A stretch of 61,324 bases of DNA, taken from assembly GCA_959607715.1 (NCBI GenBank), contig CAUHNN010000013.1:1-61324 (forward strand), written 5' to 3'. Below the pieces are notes generated by a model. It was not told where the DNA came from and did not search any database. It saw nothing but the letters and a program-made list of their open reading frames with translations. Of the stretch, positions 8,105 to 17,352 are shown one piece after another. Position 1 is the first letter of the stretch, and every line of letters begins with the position of its first letter. The translations under genes were made by a program, and so were the position numbers. Source of the DNA: an uncultured Eggerthella sp. (GTDB taxonomy: Bacteria > Actinomycetota > Coriobacteriia > Coriobacteriales > Eggerthellaceae).

Positions 8105-9973
8105 CTATGCAGCCGCACCCTCGGCGGGCTGCTCGCTGGAGGCATCGGTGCTCTCAGTTGCCGCAGCAACCGAATCAACCTTCACCATAGACGTGCCGCC
8201 CTTACCGAACGATAAAGTCACACGATCTCCCTCACGGTAACGAACGATGTCCCTCACCTTGTCGACGGGACAATCGTAGAGCGTCTCATCACCCGACAGC
8301 ATCACGTAGTAATGAGAATTACCATCGAGAACGACCGGGGAGATCAACGAGATGGTACCCGTCGCCGATCCATCGGTAACGGTCGATTCACTGGAATCGC
8401 CCTGAAGCTCGATACCGTTGTTGCGCAACAGCGTCTTGTAGGATTTCTCGGTTTCCTCGAGCGTGTCACCGACGGCGACGTTCTGATAGCGCTGGATATC
8501 GATCATGGCGTACTTCTTAACGAGGCCTGCGCTGTCCTTCAGAGCCATGAAGTACGTCGGTTGACCCTCGACATTGATCAAAAGCGGGAACGTCGCTTCG
8601 TAACGCAGGTTCTGGACCTGACCCTCAGCCGACATCATCGCCGAATCCTCGGTAGCGCCAGCAACGGGGAAGAACTTGGATTCCGCCGTACGCTGATTGA
8701 TGAGAACGAAACCGATGATGGAATTATCTCCCGTCGCGGAAGTAACGCCGCTGTAGACCCACACGTCGTCATCCTGGGCAATATAGTTGTAGCCGGGTTG
8801 GCCATCGGTGCCAGGAGTCGTCTGCTTCACGCCGTTCTGGCCAAGCCAGGAGTTGATCCAGCCTCCTGCAAGGGAGCCATACCAGTTGTACTGCTCGACA
8901 AGCAGTTCAGCGGGATACGCGCGATCGACCCACTGCGGAACGTCACCGATTGCGAGATCCTGGCATTCGCCGGTGCTGGCATCGCACAGGATGACGCGGG
9001 AAACCGTCTGGCCGCCGAACAAGCCAATGGTGTAGTCCATGACCGGATAGATCCAGTAGGGCCTGCCGTTGTCGTCAACCTCGAAGGATTTCTCACCGAG
9101 AATGTAGAAGGGGTGAGACAGCTGAACATGACGATCGACGTTCTTGAAGAACGGATCGGAATCAGAGTAATGAATCGCGTCGTCAAGACGGACGATCTGG
9201 GTGTCCTGCGTGCTCATATTGACAACGACATAGGCAGGAATGCCCGTGTCGCGATTGGCCCACCACTTGAAGAGGTCAGCGTAATTCAAGGGGCTAACGC
9301 GAACAGGGGCATCTTTGTAGTTGATCTGGGAATACAGTCCCGAGATCTCGAACTGGCTGACGTAATCCGCCATGGTGCCCATCGTGCGATTGCCAAGAAG
9401 AACGGCAGAATCGCGATCGATGAAGGGGATGGTGGAGTAATCGGCTTCGCTGATATCTTCCGCGAAGTTCCCTTCCTCGGTCTTCAGAATGCTGGAGTAC
9501 TTCTCCGCATTGCCGGGAAACAGCGACAACGAGGCGACAGCGCCCAACACGCCGACCAAAGCGATCGCCGCAGGGACGTACGACAGGTACTTGAAGCGCT
9601 TCGACTTCGATTCGTCTTTCTCGCGCTTGCCCATACCGTTCGCATAGATCTGCCGGAACGTGTAGAAGATGACAAACGACGGCAGGAGAACGAAAATGCC
9701 CAGGAAGAACCACAGATCAACGCTATGGATGTTGATCGGAGGATGGAACCACCAGTAGCAAAATGCCGCGACGAGAAGAGCGATAATGGCCAGAACGACG
9801 AACGCCTTCTTGCTCATCTGGGAAAAACGAGTTTTGAGATGTGAGAATTCACTAGGACCGGAACCGCGCGTCTGGCCTGCGCCGGCACCGGGACCCCCAC
9901 CCGCACCGTCGGCGCCGAACTGCTTGAGCAGGTCGGCCCAACTTACGGGTCCTTGCTGATTTGGATCCGCCAT
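8105..9973 (-). CDS. Membrane-anchored protein of unknown function with large outer domain
   Basis: Protein of 622 residues that I do not recognise. After a Gly-rich hydrophilic N terminus (about 50 residues) come three hydrophobic helices near 57-76, 86-106 and 129-152. About 450 residues follow with no membrane segment, rich in aromatic and Asp residues (for example HPFYILGEKSFEVDDNGRPY), predicted to lie outside the membrane. The tail is Ala/Ser/Glu-rich and low-complexity. AAGGAAGG precedes the ATG at 9973. It is followed by a shared terminator, with acnA upstream on the same strand ending at its own terminator, so it is transcribed alone. No catalytic motif was seen. Confidence 0.8.
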   Translation of the reverse strand: MADPNQQGPVSWADLLKQFGADGAGGGPGAGAGQTRGSGPSEFSHLKTRFSQMSKKAFVVLAIIALLVAAFCYWWFHPPINIHSVDLWFFLGIFVLLPSFVIFYTFRQIYANGMGKREKDESKSKRFKYLSYVPAAIALVGVLGAVASLSLFPGNAEKYSSILKTEEGNFAEDISEADYSTIPFIDRDSAVLLGNRTMGTMADYVSQFEISGLYSQINYKDAPVRVSPLNYADLFKWWANRDTGIPAYVVVNMSTQDTQIVRLDDAIHYSDSDPFFKNVDRHVQLSHPFYILGEKSFEVDDNGRPYWIYPVMDYTIGLFGGQTVSRVILCDASTGECQDLAIGDVPQWVDRAYPAELLVEQYNWYGSLAGGWINSWLGQNGVKQTTPGTDGQPGYNYIAQDDDVWVYSGVTSATGDNSIIGFVLINQRTAESKFFPVAGATEDSAMMSAEGQVQNLRYEATFPLLINVEGQPTYFMALKDSAGLVKKYAMIDIQRYQNVAVGDTLEETEKSYKTLLRNNGIELQGDSSESTVTDGSATGTISLISPVVLDGNSHYYVMLSGDETLYDCPVDKVRDIVRYREGDRVTLSFGKGGTSMVKVDSVAAATESTDASSEQPAEGAAA

Positions 9974-10079
9974 AAGATTCCTTCCTTAACTAAATACGCA
10001 AACAATAATTGTATAGGAATGGTCCACAAAAGACACACTGACGTGGAATCAAATGCGTAACGTTATCGCCTGGAACAAA

Positions 10080-10109
10080 AAAGCGGAGCGCATCTCTGCG
10101 CCCCGCTTT
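10080..10109 (-). terminator. Terminator of acnA
   Basis: The stem AAAGCGG-GCGCA pairs with TGCGC-CCGCTTT, and the minus strand continues into six T (cgcttttttg). It lies 28 nt after the aconitase stop. Confidence 0.9.
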
Positions 10110-10136
10110 AGATCTTCCTTAATGCGAACCTGCGTT

Positions 10137-12785
10137 TTAACGCGAAAGGGAACGCAAGACAAACTGCAGAATGCCGCCATTGCGATAATAGATTCCTTCG
10201 GTAGGGGTATCGATACGCACGACCGCGTTGAAATCGACGCAGGAGCCATCGGACTTCTTCGCATGCACCCCCACAACGGCGGGATTGGGCAACCCAGTCG
10301 AGAAATCGATCCCATCGACGCTGATGGCCTCGGTGCCATCCAGGCCCAACGATGCGACGCTTTCGCCTTCAACGAACTGGAGGGGAAGAATGCCCATGCC
10401 AATCAGATTGGAACGATGGATCCGCTCAAAGCTTTCCGCAAAAGCGGCACGAATGCCTTGAAGCAACGGGCCCTTCGCTGCCCAGTCACGAGAAGAGCCG
10501 CTTCCATACATCTTGCCCGCAAGCACCACGAGATCGATCCCCTCGCGTTGATAGTGCTCTGCGGCATCGTAGACCGCCTTCACTTCCCCATCGAGGAGAT
10601 CCTTCGTCCACCCCCCGATCCTGCCTTCCGCTAGATCGTTGGACAGCTTCACGTTGGCGAACGTACCGCGCATCATCACTTCATGATTGCCGCGTCGCGC
10701 GCCATACGTGTTGAAATCGGGCACATCGACTCCACGCGCCTCAAGATAGCGAGCCGCCGGAGAATCAGGCGCTATAGCGCCAGCCGGGGAAATATGATCC
10801 GTCGTGATGAAGTCACCGAGCTTGAGAAGAACACGCGCATCCTTGATGGGCTCAGGGTCTACCGGGGTCTTCGGCATGCCATCGAAGTAGGGCGCGCGAC
10901 GAACGTAGGTTGACGCGTCATTCCATTCGAAGGTATCGCTTGCTTCGCGAGACAAGGAGCGCCACCCCTCGCTTCCCTCGAACAGATTCGCTCCTGCGCG
11001 CTCAAACACCTCGGCCGTGCAGCACTCCTCGAGAAGCGAGGCTACCTCATTCGCATCCGGCCAAATATCGCGCAGATAGACCGGCCCGCCTTGCTCGTCC
11101 TCTCCAAGGGGCTGCTTATCGAAATCGAAATCCATCGTCCCCACAAGCGCGTAGGCGATGACGAGAGCAGGGGCACAAAGATAGTTTTGAGAAACGTCGG
11201 GAGAAATACGGCCCTCGAAGTTACGATTCCCCGAAAGCACGCTCGCAAGTTCTACGTCTGAAGCGATCTCGTGCATCTGGGGCAAAACAGGACCGGAGTT
11301 GCCGATACAGCTCATGCAGCCGAAGCCACACGTATGGAATCCCAATTCACGCAGGGACGGCATCAACCCTGCCTGGGAGAGGATGTCTTCGGTAGCATGG
11401 CTTCCGGGAGCCAGAATCGTTTTTACCCAAGGCTTCGAAGCCAAGCCGCGAGCGACCGCGTTGCGAGCCAGCAAACCGGCGGAGAGCATCATGCTTGCAT
11501 CGGTGGCCGTCGTGCAACTCGTGACCGCGGCGATGGCAAGCGCGCCATGCGTCAATTGATGCGTTTGGCCCATGATGTCGACGGAAACGCTCTTCGAAAG
11601 ATCAAGGCTTCGCTTAGCGCAGACAGAGCGGAACGACGACTGAGACGCATCGAGATCGATGCGGTCGTGCGGACGAGAAGGACCGGCGATGCTACGCGTA
11701 ACGCTGGAGAGATCGAGCTTGAGCGTCTTCGCGTAAACGCGCTGAGAAGCACTGGAGTCGTTCCAGAATCCCTGGGCTTTCGCATAGGCTTCAACAAGGG
11801 CGATTTGCCCCTCATCGCGGCCGGTCAGCCTAAGGTAGTCCAAGGTGCGCTCGTCAACGGGGAAGAGCGTACAGGTCGAGCCGTATTCGGGCGTCATATT
11901 GGAGATGCAGGCACGCTGGGTGGCAGAGAGATTGGAAACGCCTTCGCCGAAGCATTCGACGAAACAACCGACAACCCCTTCTCGGCGAAGCATCTGAGCG
12001 AACGTGAGAGACACGTCCATCGCGCTCGCCTCGCGAGGCAATTCCCCGACAAGCTCGACGCCGATAACGCGCGGGACAAGCGTGGTGATAGGCTGCCCAA
12101 GCGCAGCCGCCTCGGCCTCGATGCCCCCGACGCCCCACCCTAGAACGCCAAGACCGTTTGCCGTGGGCGTATGCGAGTCCGTTCCAACCAGGGTATCGAA
12201 GTAGGCAACGGTTTCATCGCCCGCTTCCTTGGTCATCACCACCGAAGCGAAGCGCTCGATGTTGAGCTGATGGCAGATCCCCGCTCCAGGAGGGACGATG
12301 CGAACGTTCTGGAATGACTCTTGGGCCCATTTCAGGAAATCGTACCGTTCGCGATTACGCTCGAACTCGAGATCCATATTCTGCTCAAGGGCCGCTTGGC
12401 ATCCGTATTCATCGGCAATGACGGAATGGTCGATAACCAGATCGCACGGGATTTGGGGGTTGATGGTCCGAGGGTCGCCGCCGAGCTCCTTGCATGCTTC
12501 ACGCATGACGGCAAAGTCGACGAAAACCGGAACACCCGTGAAATCCTGGAAGAGAACGCGAGCGGGGCTGAATTCGACCTCATCCCCCACTTCGCCCGAA
12601 AGGCCGGCCTCGAGAACGCGCTGGGACAATTCCCGCGCGCGCTCGTCGGAGTCGGCATGCCTAAGGATGTTCTCGAGAACAACCGTCAACGATAGAGGCA
12701 GACGCTCGCTCCCATCCACTTGGCTTACAGGAAAGTACGAATAAGAATGATCGCCAACTTCGAGCCTTGCTGCCCTTTTATCCAT
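10137..12785 (-). CDS. acnA: Aconitate hydratase (AcnA type)
   Basis: Interconverts citrate and isocitrate with a 4Fe-4S cluster. The 882-residue protein has the AcnA/IRP layout: GICHQLNIE, DSHTPTANGLGVLGWGVGG, cluster Cys in VTSCTTATD and in GCMSCIGNSGP, SGNRNFEGR, the swivel domain, then GSSRDWAAKGP and RIHRSNLIGMGILPLQF. The cluster-1 motif is usually SCTN; here SCTT replaces the Asn, an unusual change close to the cluster. The ATG at 12785 follows AGGAGA; an in-frame TTG 21 nt upstream has no better site. The next gene upstream is the isocitrate dehydrogenase with a 43-nt gap, so the two consecutive TCA steps form one operon. A 2-methylaconitate hydratase role cannot be excluded. Confidence 0.93.
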   Translation of the reverse strand: MDKRAARLEVGDHSYSYFPVSQVDGSERLPLSLTVVLENILRHADSDERARELSQRVLEAGLSGEVGDEVEFSPARVLFQDFTGVPVFVDFAVMREACKELGGDPRTINPQIPCDLVIDHSVIADEYGCQAALEQNMDLEFERNRERYDFLKWAQESFQNVRIVPPGAGICHQLNIERFASVVMTKEAGDETVAYFDTLVGTDSHTPTANGLGVLGWGVGGIEAEAAALGQPITTLVPRVIGVELVGELPREASAMDVSLTFAQMLRREGVVGCFVECFGEGVSNLSATQRACISNMTPEYGSTCTLFPVDERTLDYLRLTGRDEGQIALVEAYAKAQGFWNDSSASQRVYAKTLKLDLSSVTRSIAGPSRPHDRIDLDASQSSFRSVCAKRSLDLSKSVSVDIMGQTHQLTHGALAIAAVTSCTTATDASMMLSAGLLARNAVARGLASKPWVKTILAPGSHATEDILSQAGLMPSLRELGFHTCGFGCMSCIGNSGPVLPQMHEIASDVELASVLSGNRNFEGRISPDVSQNYLCAPALVIAYALVGTMDFDFDKQPLGEDEQGGPVYLRDIWPDANEVASLLEECCTAEVFERAGANLFEGSEGWRSLSREASDTFEWNDASTYVRRAPYFDGMPKTPVDPEPIKDARVLLKLGDFITTDHISPAGAIAPDSPAARYLEARGVDVPDFNTYGARRGNHEVMMRGTFANVKLSNDLAEGRIGGWTKDLLDGEVKAVYDAAEHYQREGIDLVVLAGKMYGSGSSRDWAAKGPLLQGIRAAFAESFERIHRSNLIGMGILPLQFVEGESVASLGLDGTEAISVDGIDFSTGLPNPAVVGVHAKKSDGSCVDFNAVVRIDTPTEGIYYRNGGILQFVLRSLSR

Positions 12786-12828
12786 AAGAGAAAGTCTCCT
12801 AACCAAATTCTACGACACGGATGAAAGC

Positions 12829-13923
12829 CTAGAGCGAAGCCAGTTCAGCGACGAGAGCGTCTGTGAATTGACTGCACGATGCGGCAGGAAGGGAGGAGCC
12901 CGACGCCTTGCGTATATCAGCCGTCAAAACCGCTCCTCGCTCGTAGACGGCACGAACCGCAGAGCGAATACGCTGCGCCGCTCCCTGCTGACCGATATGG
13001 TCGAGCATCATGGCAGCTGAGAGGATCTCGGCCGTAGGATTGCATATATCCTTTCCGGCAATATCGGGAGCCGACCCATGCACGGCCTCGAAGACCGCGT
13101 ATTCATCACCGATGTTAGCTCCTGGAGCGATGCCGAGTCCTCCAACGAGGCCCGCAGAAAGATCGCTCGCAATATCGCCGTAGAGATTCGGGAAGACGAT
13201 GACATCGAACTGCGACGGGTCGATGACAAGATTCATGCAGAAGGCATCGATGATGTTGTCATTGAATGCGATGCGTCCCTCGTAATTCGCCGCAACTGAA
13301 CGTGCAGATTCGAGGAACAGCCCATCGGAATACTTCATGATGTTGGCCTTATGAGCACACGTGACCTTCGAACGACCGTTCTTCACCGCATAGTCGAACG
13401 CGAAGCGGACGATCTTTTCAGAGGCGGTTCGGGAGATGGGTTTAAGCGAGATCCCCGAATCGGGTCGTATCGTTCCCGCATTGCGCTCTTCGCAAAACGC
13501 AATCAAATCGCGTGCACCGTCAGAGCCTTCGGCGAATTCGATACCGGCGTAAAGGTCCTCGGAGTTTTCCCTCACGATGACCAGATCGACATCGTCGTAA
13601 CGCCCGCCTGCCCCGGGAAGCGAAATCACCGGACGAAGACAGACATAAAGGTCAAGCGTCTTGCGCAGCGCGACATTAACGCTTCTGAAACCCGTCCCCA
13701 CAGGAGTGGTGATCGGACCCTTGATGGCAACCTTGTTCCGACGAACGGCATCGATAGTGGACTCAGGAAGCGGAGTACCGCACGAATCCATCATATGGGC
13801 TCCCGCTTCGGCTATTTCCCATTCGATCTCGGCCCCTGATGCCTCGACGACTCGCTGCATTGCTGCAGACGTCTCGAGTCCGATTCCATCACCGGGAATC
13901 AAAGTAACCGTTTGCTTGGCCAT
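12829..13923 (-). CDS. icd: Isocitrate dehydrogenase, NAD-type
   Basis: Oxidative decarboxylation of isocitrate to 2-oxoglutarate. The 364-residue protein belongs to the beta-decarboxylating dehydrogenase family: LIPGDGIGLE at the N terminus, the isocitrate-type substrate motif RSVNVALRKTLDLYVCLRP, VIVRENSEDLYAGIE, DAFCMNLV and FPNLYGDI. The coenzyme loop reads HGSAPDIAGK, where Asp-Ile replaces the Lys-Tyr of NADP enzymes, so NAD is likely. Isopropylmalate or homoisocitrate dehydrogenase is less likely given the Ser-x-Asn in the substrate loop and the acnA neighbour. The ATG at 13923 follows AAGGAG at 6 nt. Confidence 0.88.
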   Translation of the reverse strand: MAKQTVTLIPGDGIGLETSAAMQRVVEASGAEIEWEIAEAGAHMMDSCGTPLPESTIDAVRRNKVAIKGPITTPVGTGFRSVNVALRKTLDLYVCLRPVISLPGAGGRYDDVDLVIVRENSEDLYAGIEFAEGSDGARDLIAFCEERNAGTIRPDSGISLKPISRTASEKIVRFAFDYAVKNGRSKVTCAHKANIMKYSDGLFLESARSVAANYEGRIAFNDNIIDAFCMNLVIDPSQFDVIVFPNLYGDIASDLSAGLVGGLGIAPGANIGDEYAVFEAVHGSAPDIAGKDICNPTAEILSAAMMLDHIGQQGAAQRIRSAVRAVYERGAVLTADIRKASGSSLPAASCSQFTDALVAELASL

Positions 13924-14025
13924 CAACTACTCCTTATCACCTTACCGCGTACATACGCTTAGAAGACACGATCCAATGCTACACGCCCAAGAGAAGCCTC
14001 GGACGCGTACCGTGTTAACACTTGA

Positions 14026-14637
14026 TTACGAAAGGGGTCCAAGAGTATCGATGATCTGCTGGCTACGGCGCTTCAATATGCCCTTACCATGTTCAGCATC
14101 GAACGAAACCCGCTCAGAGAGACCCGATTTAACATCATCGGCGAGCTTCCCTTCCGCAAATTGAATAAGCGCAGCGAGCATATCGTGATACTCGTAGTCG
14201 CCGTGATAGCACTGGATCGCCTCGTCGAGCAAAGGCCAGATTTTTTGGGAACGATTTTCCGTGGTTGCACCCAAACGACACAGAAAGCGAAGTGCGGCAA
14301 GGCGAACAAAACCGTTTTCCTCATCGAAAAGAGCCGTTTCGGCGCCATCAAGCGCTTTGTCGCACGAACGAGAATCGATCGGAATCATCTCGGTAAGAAC
14401 ATCGAGAGACTCCCAACGCGTCTGAGCCTCAGGGCGATTGAGGGCATCGATGAAGGCATCGATGTGATCCGAAAGCGCTTCGGGGTTGATTTTTGCAAGC
14501 TGAGCAAGAACAGCGGCGGCATTCTGCCGAGACCGACGAGATGAGCCTTCAAGGGACGCAACGAACTCCGCAGCATCGATTTTGCCCTGGTTGGCCATTT
14601 CGGCAAGCGCTTTTACACTATCCGTCTTTTCGCTCAT
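14026..14637 (-). CDS. HEAT-like helical repeat protein
   Basis: A 203-residue all-helical protein with Ala/Leu-rich repeats resembling HEAT or armadillo units, for example RQNAAAVLAQLAKINPE and FVRLAALRFLCRLGA. There is no signal peptide, membrane segment or catalytic motif. It is probably a soluble scaffold or protein-interaction factor; function not assigned. GGAAG lies about 7 nt before the ATG at 14637. It is upstream of and in the same direction as icd-acnA but separated by about 100 nt. Its own upstream neighbour is rplA, with a terminator between. Confidence 0.75.
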   Translation of the reverse strand: MSEKTDSVKALAEMANQGKIDAAEFVASLEGSSRRSRQNAAAVLAQLAKINPEALSDHIDAFIDALNRPEAQTRWESLDVLTEMIPIDSRSCDKALDGAETALFDEENGFVRLAALRFLCRLGATTENRSQKIWPLLDEAIQCYHGDYEYHDMLAALIQFAEGKLADDVKSGLSERVSFDAEHGKGILKRRSQQIIDTLGPLS

Positions 14638-14786
14638 GTACTTCCTCCATATTCATCTTTCATAGCACGCACGCGATTCGCGATCACAGACGCATGAGCA
14701 AATGTATGAATTTCCTATTTGATTATAGAGGGTCAAGGAATCCAATCCTTTATCGCGCTAAAGTAAAATCGTTAAACGGACAAAAA

Positions 14787-14810
14787 AAGGCGCCCCTTAC
14801 GGAGCGCCTT
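14787..14810 (-). terminator. Terminator of rplK-rplA
   Basis: The stem AAGGCGC with GCGCCTT is followed by seven T on the minus strand, 26 nt after the rplA stop. It separates rplA from the HEAT-like gene. Confidence 0.88.
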
Positions 14811-14835
14811 AAAGTCACACGTTGGTAAGCGGAGA

Positions 14836-15546
14836 CTATTCAGCTTCGGACTGGGTGTAGTCGCGGTTGACGGAGCTGTCAACAGGAACGCCAGGACCCA
14901 TGGTGGAAGTCACCGTGACGGACTTCACGTACTTGCCCTTTGCGGAAGCGGGCTTCATACGGAGGATCTCGTCGTAAACGGTGCCATAGTTCTCAGCAAG
15001 CTTCTCGGGAGTGAAGGAGCACTTACCGATGATCACATGGCAGATGCCGTAACGGTCAGCTCGGTACTCAACACGACCACCCTTGAGCTCAGTAACGGCC
15101 TTGGCAACATCCGGGGTAACAGTGCCGAGCTTGGGGTTGGGCATCAAGCCGCGAGGACCGAGAACCTTACCAAGACGACCGACCTTAGCCATCTGATCGG
15201 GAGTGGCGACGGTGGCATCGAAATCGAGGTTGCCAGCCTGGATGGAAGCGACGAGGTCGTCGGAACCGACGATATCGGCACCAGCTTCCTGAGCAGCGCG
15301 AGCGGCATCGCCTTCAGCGAAAACAGCGACACGGACGGTCTTGCCGGAGCCGTTGGGGAGGCTGACGGTACCGCGAAGCTGCTGATCAGCCTGGCGCGTG
15401 TCGATGCCGAGACGGAAGTGAGCTTCGACGGTCTCGTCGAACTTAGCAGGAGCGATCTCCTTGACGAGGGCAAGCGCCTCAAGCGGAGCGTAGAGCTTCT
15501 CTGCCTCGATCTTCTCGGCAGCAGCCTTGTACTTCTTGTTTGCCAT
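14836..15546 (-). CDS. rplA: Ribosomal protein L1
   Basis: Forms the L1 stalk of the 50S subunit and represses its own operon in many bacteria. The 236-residue protein has FDETVEAHFRLGIDTRQADQ, VGRLGKVLGPRGLMPNPKLG and GGRVEYRADRYGICHVIIGK. The ATG at 15546 follows GAAAGGA; the frame upstream is noise. It is preceded by rplK (86-nt gap) and followed by a terminator rather than rplJ. Confidence 0.98.
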   Translation of the reverse strand: MANKKYKAAAEKIEAEKLYAPLEALALVKEIAPAKFDETVEAHFRLGIDTRQADQQLRGTVSLPNGSGKTVRVAVFAEGDAARAAQEAGADIVGSDDLVASIQAGNLDFDATVATPDQMAKVGRLGKVLGPRGLMPNPKLGTVTPDVAKAVTELKGGRVEYRADRYGICHVIIGKCSFTPEKLAENYGTVYDEILRMKPASAKGKYVKSVTVTSTMGPGVPVDSSVNRDYTQSEAE

Positions 15547-15632
15547 AATGCAATCCTTTCGTGGTTGTAGCGGATCGATTGATCCTTCCACTGTTCATGT
15601 AAGCTCGAATATGTGGTTCGAGCGTTCTTCCT

Positions 15633-16133
15633 TTATTCGGAGAGGGTTTCGCCCTGGAGAAGAGCCTGGAGGCGACGAGTGACCTTGTACTCGGTCTTGG
15701 GAGCACGGCCTTCGATGGTGACGCCCATGGAACGAGCGGTACCCGCAACGATCTCCATAGCGGAATCGATATCGTGAGCGTTGAGGTCGGGCATCTTGAT
15801 CTCGGCGATCTCGCGGAGCTGGTCAAGAGAGAGCTCGCCGACCTTCTTGAGCTGCGGAATGCCCGAGCCGCCCTTGAGACCGAGCTTTTCCTTGATCAGG
15901 AATGCAGCAGGAGGGGTCTTGCAGACGAAATCGAAGGTCTTATCTTCGTAGATAGTGATCTCGACAGGGATGATGGTGCCTGCCTTGTCCTGCGTAGCGG
16001 CATTGAATGCCTGGCAGAACTGCATGATGTTGACGCCCTGGGCACCAAGAGCCGGGCCAACGGGAGGAGCGGGGTTCGCAGCGCCAGCCGGAATCTGAAG
16101 CTTAACGAAGCCCGTGATATTCTTCTCAGCCAT
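15633..16133 (-). CDS. rplK: Ribosomal protein L11 with C-terminal extension
   Basis: Part of the GTPase-associated centre with 23S rRNA. The 166-residue protein shows KLQIPAGAANPAPPVGPALG at the N terminus and IAEIKMPDLNAHDIDSAM plus GTARSMGVTIEG near the usual end. Typical L11 is about 141 residues; this one carries about 24 more, basic residues after the canonical end (with RRLQALLQG). The ATG at 16133 follows GAAAGGAACAACCGAA. It is co-directional with nusG upstream and rplA downstream. Confidence 0.97.
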   Translation of the reverse strand: MAEKNITGFVKLQIPAGAANPAPPVGPALGAQGVNIMQFCQAFNAATQDKAGTIIPVEITIYEDKTFDFVCKTPPAAFLIKEKLGLKGGSGIPQLKKVGELSLDQLREIAEIKMPDLNAHDIDSAMEIVAGTARSMGVTIEGRAPKTEYKVTRRLQALLQGETLSE

Positions 16134-16182
16134 TTCGGTTGTTCCTTTCGACTGAAATGTCGTGCTTACCATGTATGACAAA

Positions 16183-16225
16183 ACGCCTTGCGAGAAGCCC
16201 CGTCCACATACGGGCGCACAGGCGT
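16183..16225 (-). promoter_or_regulatory. Interrupted hairpin in the rplK leader
   Basis: In the 104-nt gap between nusG and rplK, the minus strand can fold ACGCCT against AGGCGT with an inner CCCGT/ACGGG stem. L1 proteins bind the rplK-rplA leader in other bacteria, so this may be the L1 site. That role is inference from position only. Confidence 0.35.
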
Positions 16226-16237
16226 ATTGCTTTCAAA

Positions 16238-16768
16238 TTAAATGGTGGCCACCTGATCGAAGGAAAGTTCGACAGGAGTCTCGCGACCAAAGATAGAAAC
16301 GAGCACTTTAACCTTGCCCGATTCAGCGTTAACCTCGGAAACGACGCCATCGAAATCAGAGAGAGGACCGGAAACAACCTTAATGGTCTGGCCAACCTCA
16401 AGATTCGAAGAGGTCTTCTTGGGAGCCTCGGGTGACGTGCGCTTCATGATCTTGTTGTACTCTTCGCGAGTGAGAGGGGCGGGGTTGCCCTGACTGCCAA
16501 CGAAGCCGGTAACACCAGGGGTGTTGCGAACAGCAGCCCAACTACGATCATCGAGTTCCATGCGGACAAGGACATATCCAGGGAAAACCTTCTTGTCACT
16601 TTCCACACGACGTCCGCCTTCCTTGATTTCCGTAACCGTTTCGGTGGGAATCTGGATAGCGAACACGTTGTTCTCAAGACCCATGGTTTCAATGCGAGTC
16701 TCAAGATTCTTCTTCACTTTGTTCTCGTAACCCGAGTAGGTGTGAAGAACATACCATTTCTTCGTCAT
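16238..16768 (-). CDS. nusG: Transcription termination/antitermination factor NusG
   Basis: Binds RNA polymerase and links it to Rho or ribosomes. The 176-residue protein has the NGN domain starting WYVLHTYSGYENKVKKNLE, the FPGYVLVRMELDD core, TPGVTGFVG, and a C-terminal KOW domain (VKVVSGPLSDFDGVVSEVN region). It starts 4 nt after the secE stop, the standard arrangement. Confidence 0.98.
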   Translation of the reverse strand: MTKKWYVLHTYSGYENKVKKNLETRIETMGLENNVFAIQIPTETVTEIKEGGRRVESDKKVFPGYVLVRMELDDRSWAAVRNTPGVTGFVGSQGNPAPLTREEYNKIMKRTSPEAPKKTSSNLEVGQTIKVVSGPLSDFDGVVSEVNAESGKVKVLVSIFGRETPVELSFDQVATI

Positions 16769-16772
16769 GAAC

Positions 16773-17186
16773 TTATGCCCCCAAACCAGAGATAGCCAGG
16801 AGGATCGGGGTGACTACCCAATCGTCCAAGACGACCACGAATATGCCAAAGAACAGAAGTGCCACGATGACGACGCCGGTCCATTGAAGCGTTTCATGCT
16901 TCGTGGGCCACGTGACGCGACGCATCTCGGAACGAACATCGGAGAGGAACGCAAAGCGCTTCTTCTTCGGCTTCGGAGCAGCCTTCTTGCTGGACTGCTG
17001 CGAAGAAGAGGTCTTCTTGGGCTGAGGCTTAGAACCTTCTTCCTTCTTAGAGAAAGAGAAGCGACTCTTCTTGGGAGCCTCCTCTACCTCATGAGAAGCA
17101 AGTTCCTCCTGACGAGCGCGTTCCTGCTTTTTGGCCGCGCGGTTAGCGGATGCCTTTGCCCTCTGTGTTTTAGACTTCTTTGCCAT
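16773..17186 (-). CDS. secE: SecE translocase subunit with long charged N-terminus
   Basis: Essential small partner of SecY in the membrane. The 137-residue protein carries the conserved amphipathic helix and hinge (FLSDVRSEMRRVTWPTKHET) at about 80-99, then one membrane helix (WTGVVIVALLFFGIFVVVLD). The first ~75 residues are Lys/Ser/Glu-rich and probably disordered, longer than the usual ~60-residue single-helix SecE but seen in actinobacteria. It sits directly before nusG and after tRNA-Trp, as in many bacteria. Confidence 0.95.
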   Translation of the reverse strand: MAKKSKTQRAKASANRAAKKQERARQEELASHEVEEAPKKSRFSFSKKEEGSKPQPKKTSSSQQSSKKAAPKPKKKRFAFLSDVRSEMRRVTWPTKHETLQWTGVVIVALLFFGIFVVVLDDWVVTPILLAISGLGA

Positions 17187-17261
17187 ACAACTTCCTGCTC
17201 TGGAAATTACTTACCCTATACGCCAAATAAGCAGCCACGTCGAGCTGCTCATTAAACAAGC

Positions 17262-17337
17262 TGGCACGCCAGGAAGGACTCGAACCCTCAACTTTCGGTT
17301 TTGGAGACCGACGCTCTACCAATTGAACTACTGGCGT
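17262..17337 (-). tRNA. tRNA-Trp (CCA)
   Basis: A 76-nt cloverleaf on the minus strand starts ACGCCAG and pairs with CTGGCGT. The anticodon loop CTCCAAA contains CCA, the T-loop is GGTTCGAGTCC, the discriminator is G and the CCA end is encoded. It lies between rpmG and secE, a conserved position for this gene. Confidence 0.97.
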
Positions 17338-17352
17338 ATTCAGTTCCTGATT

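Noticed and set aside
8312..9844. 510-codon plus-strand frame opposite the membrane-anchored unknown
   Set aside because: The minus-strand frame has a signal-like membrane N terminus, a ribosome site and terminators; the plus frame has only charged, motif-free sequence.
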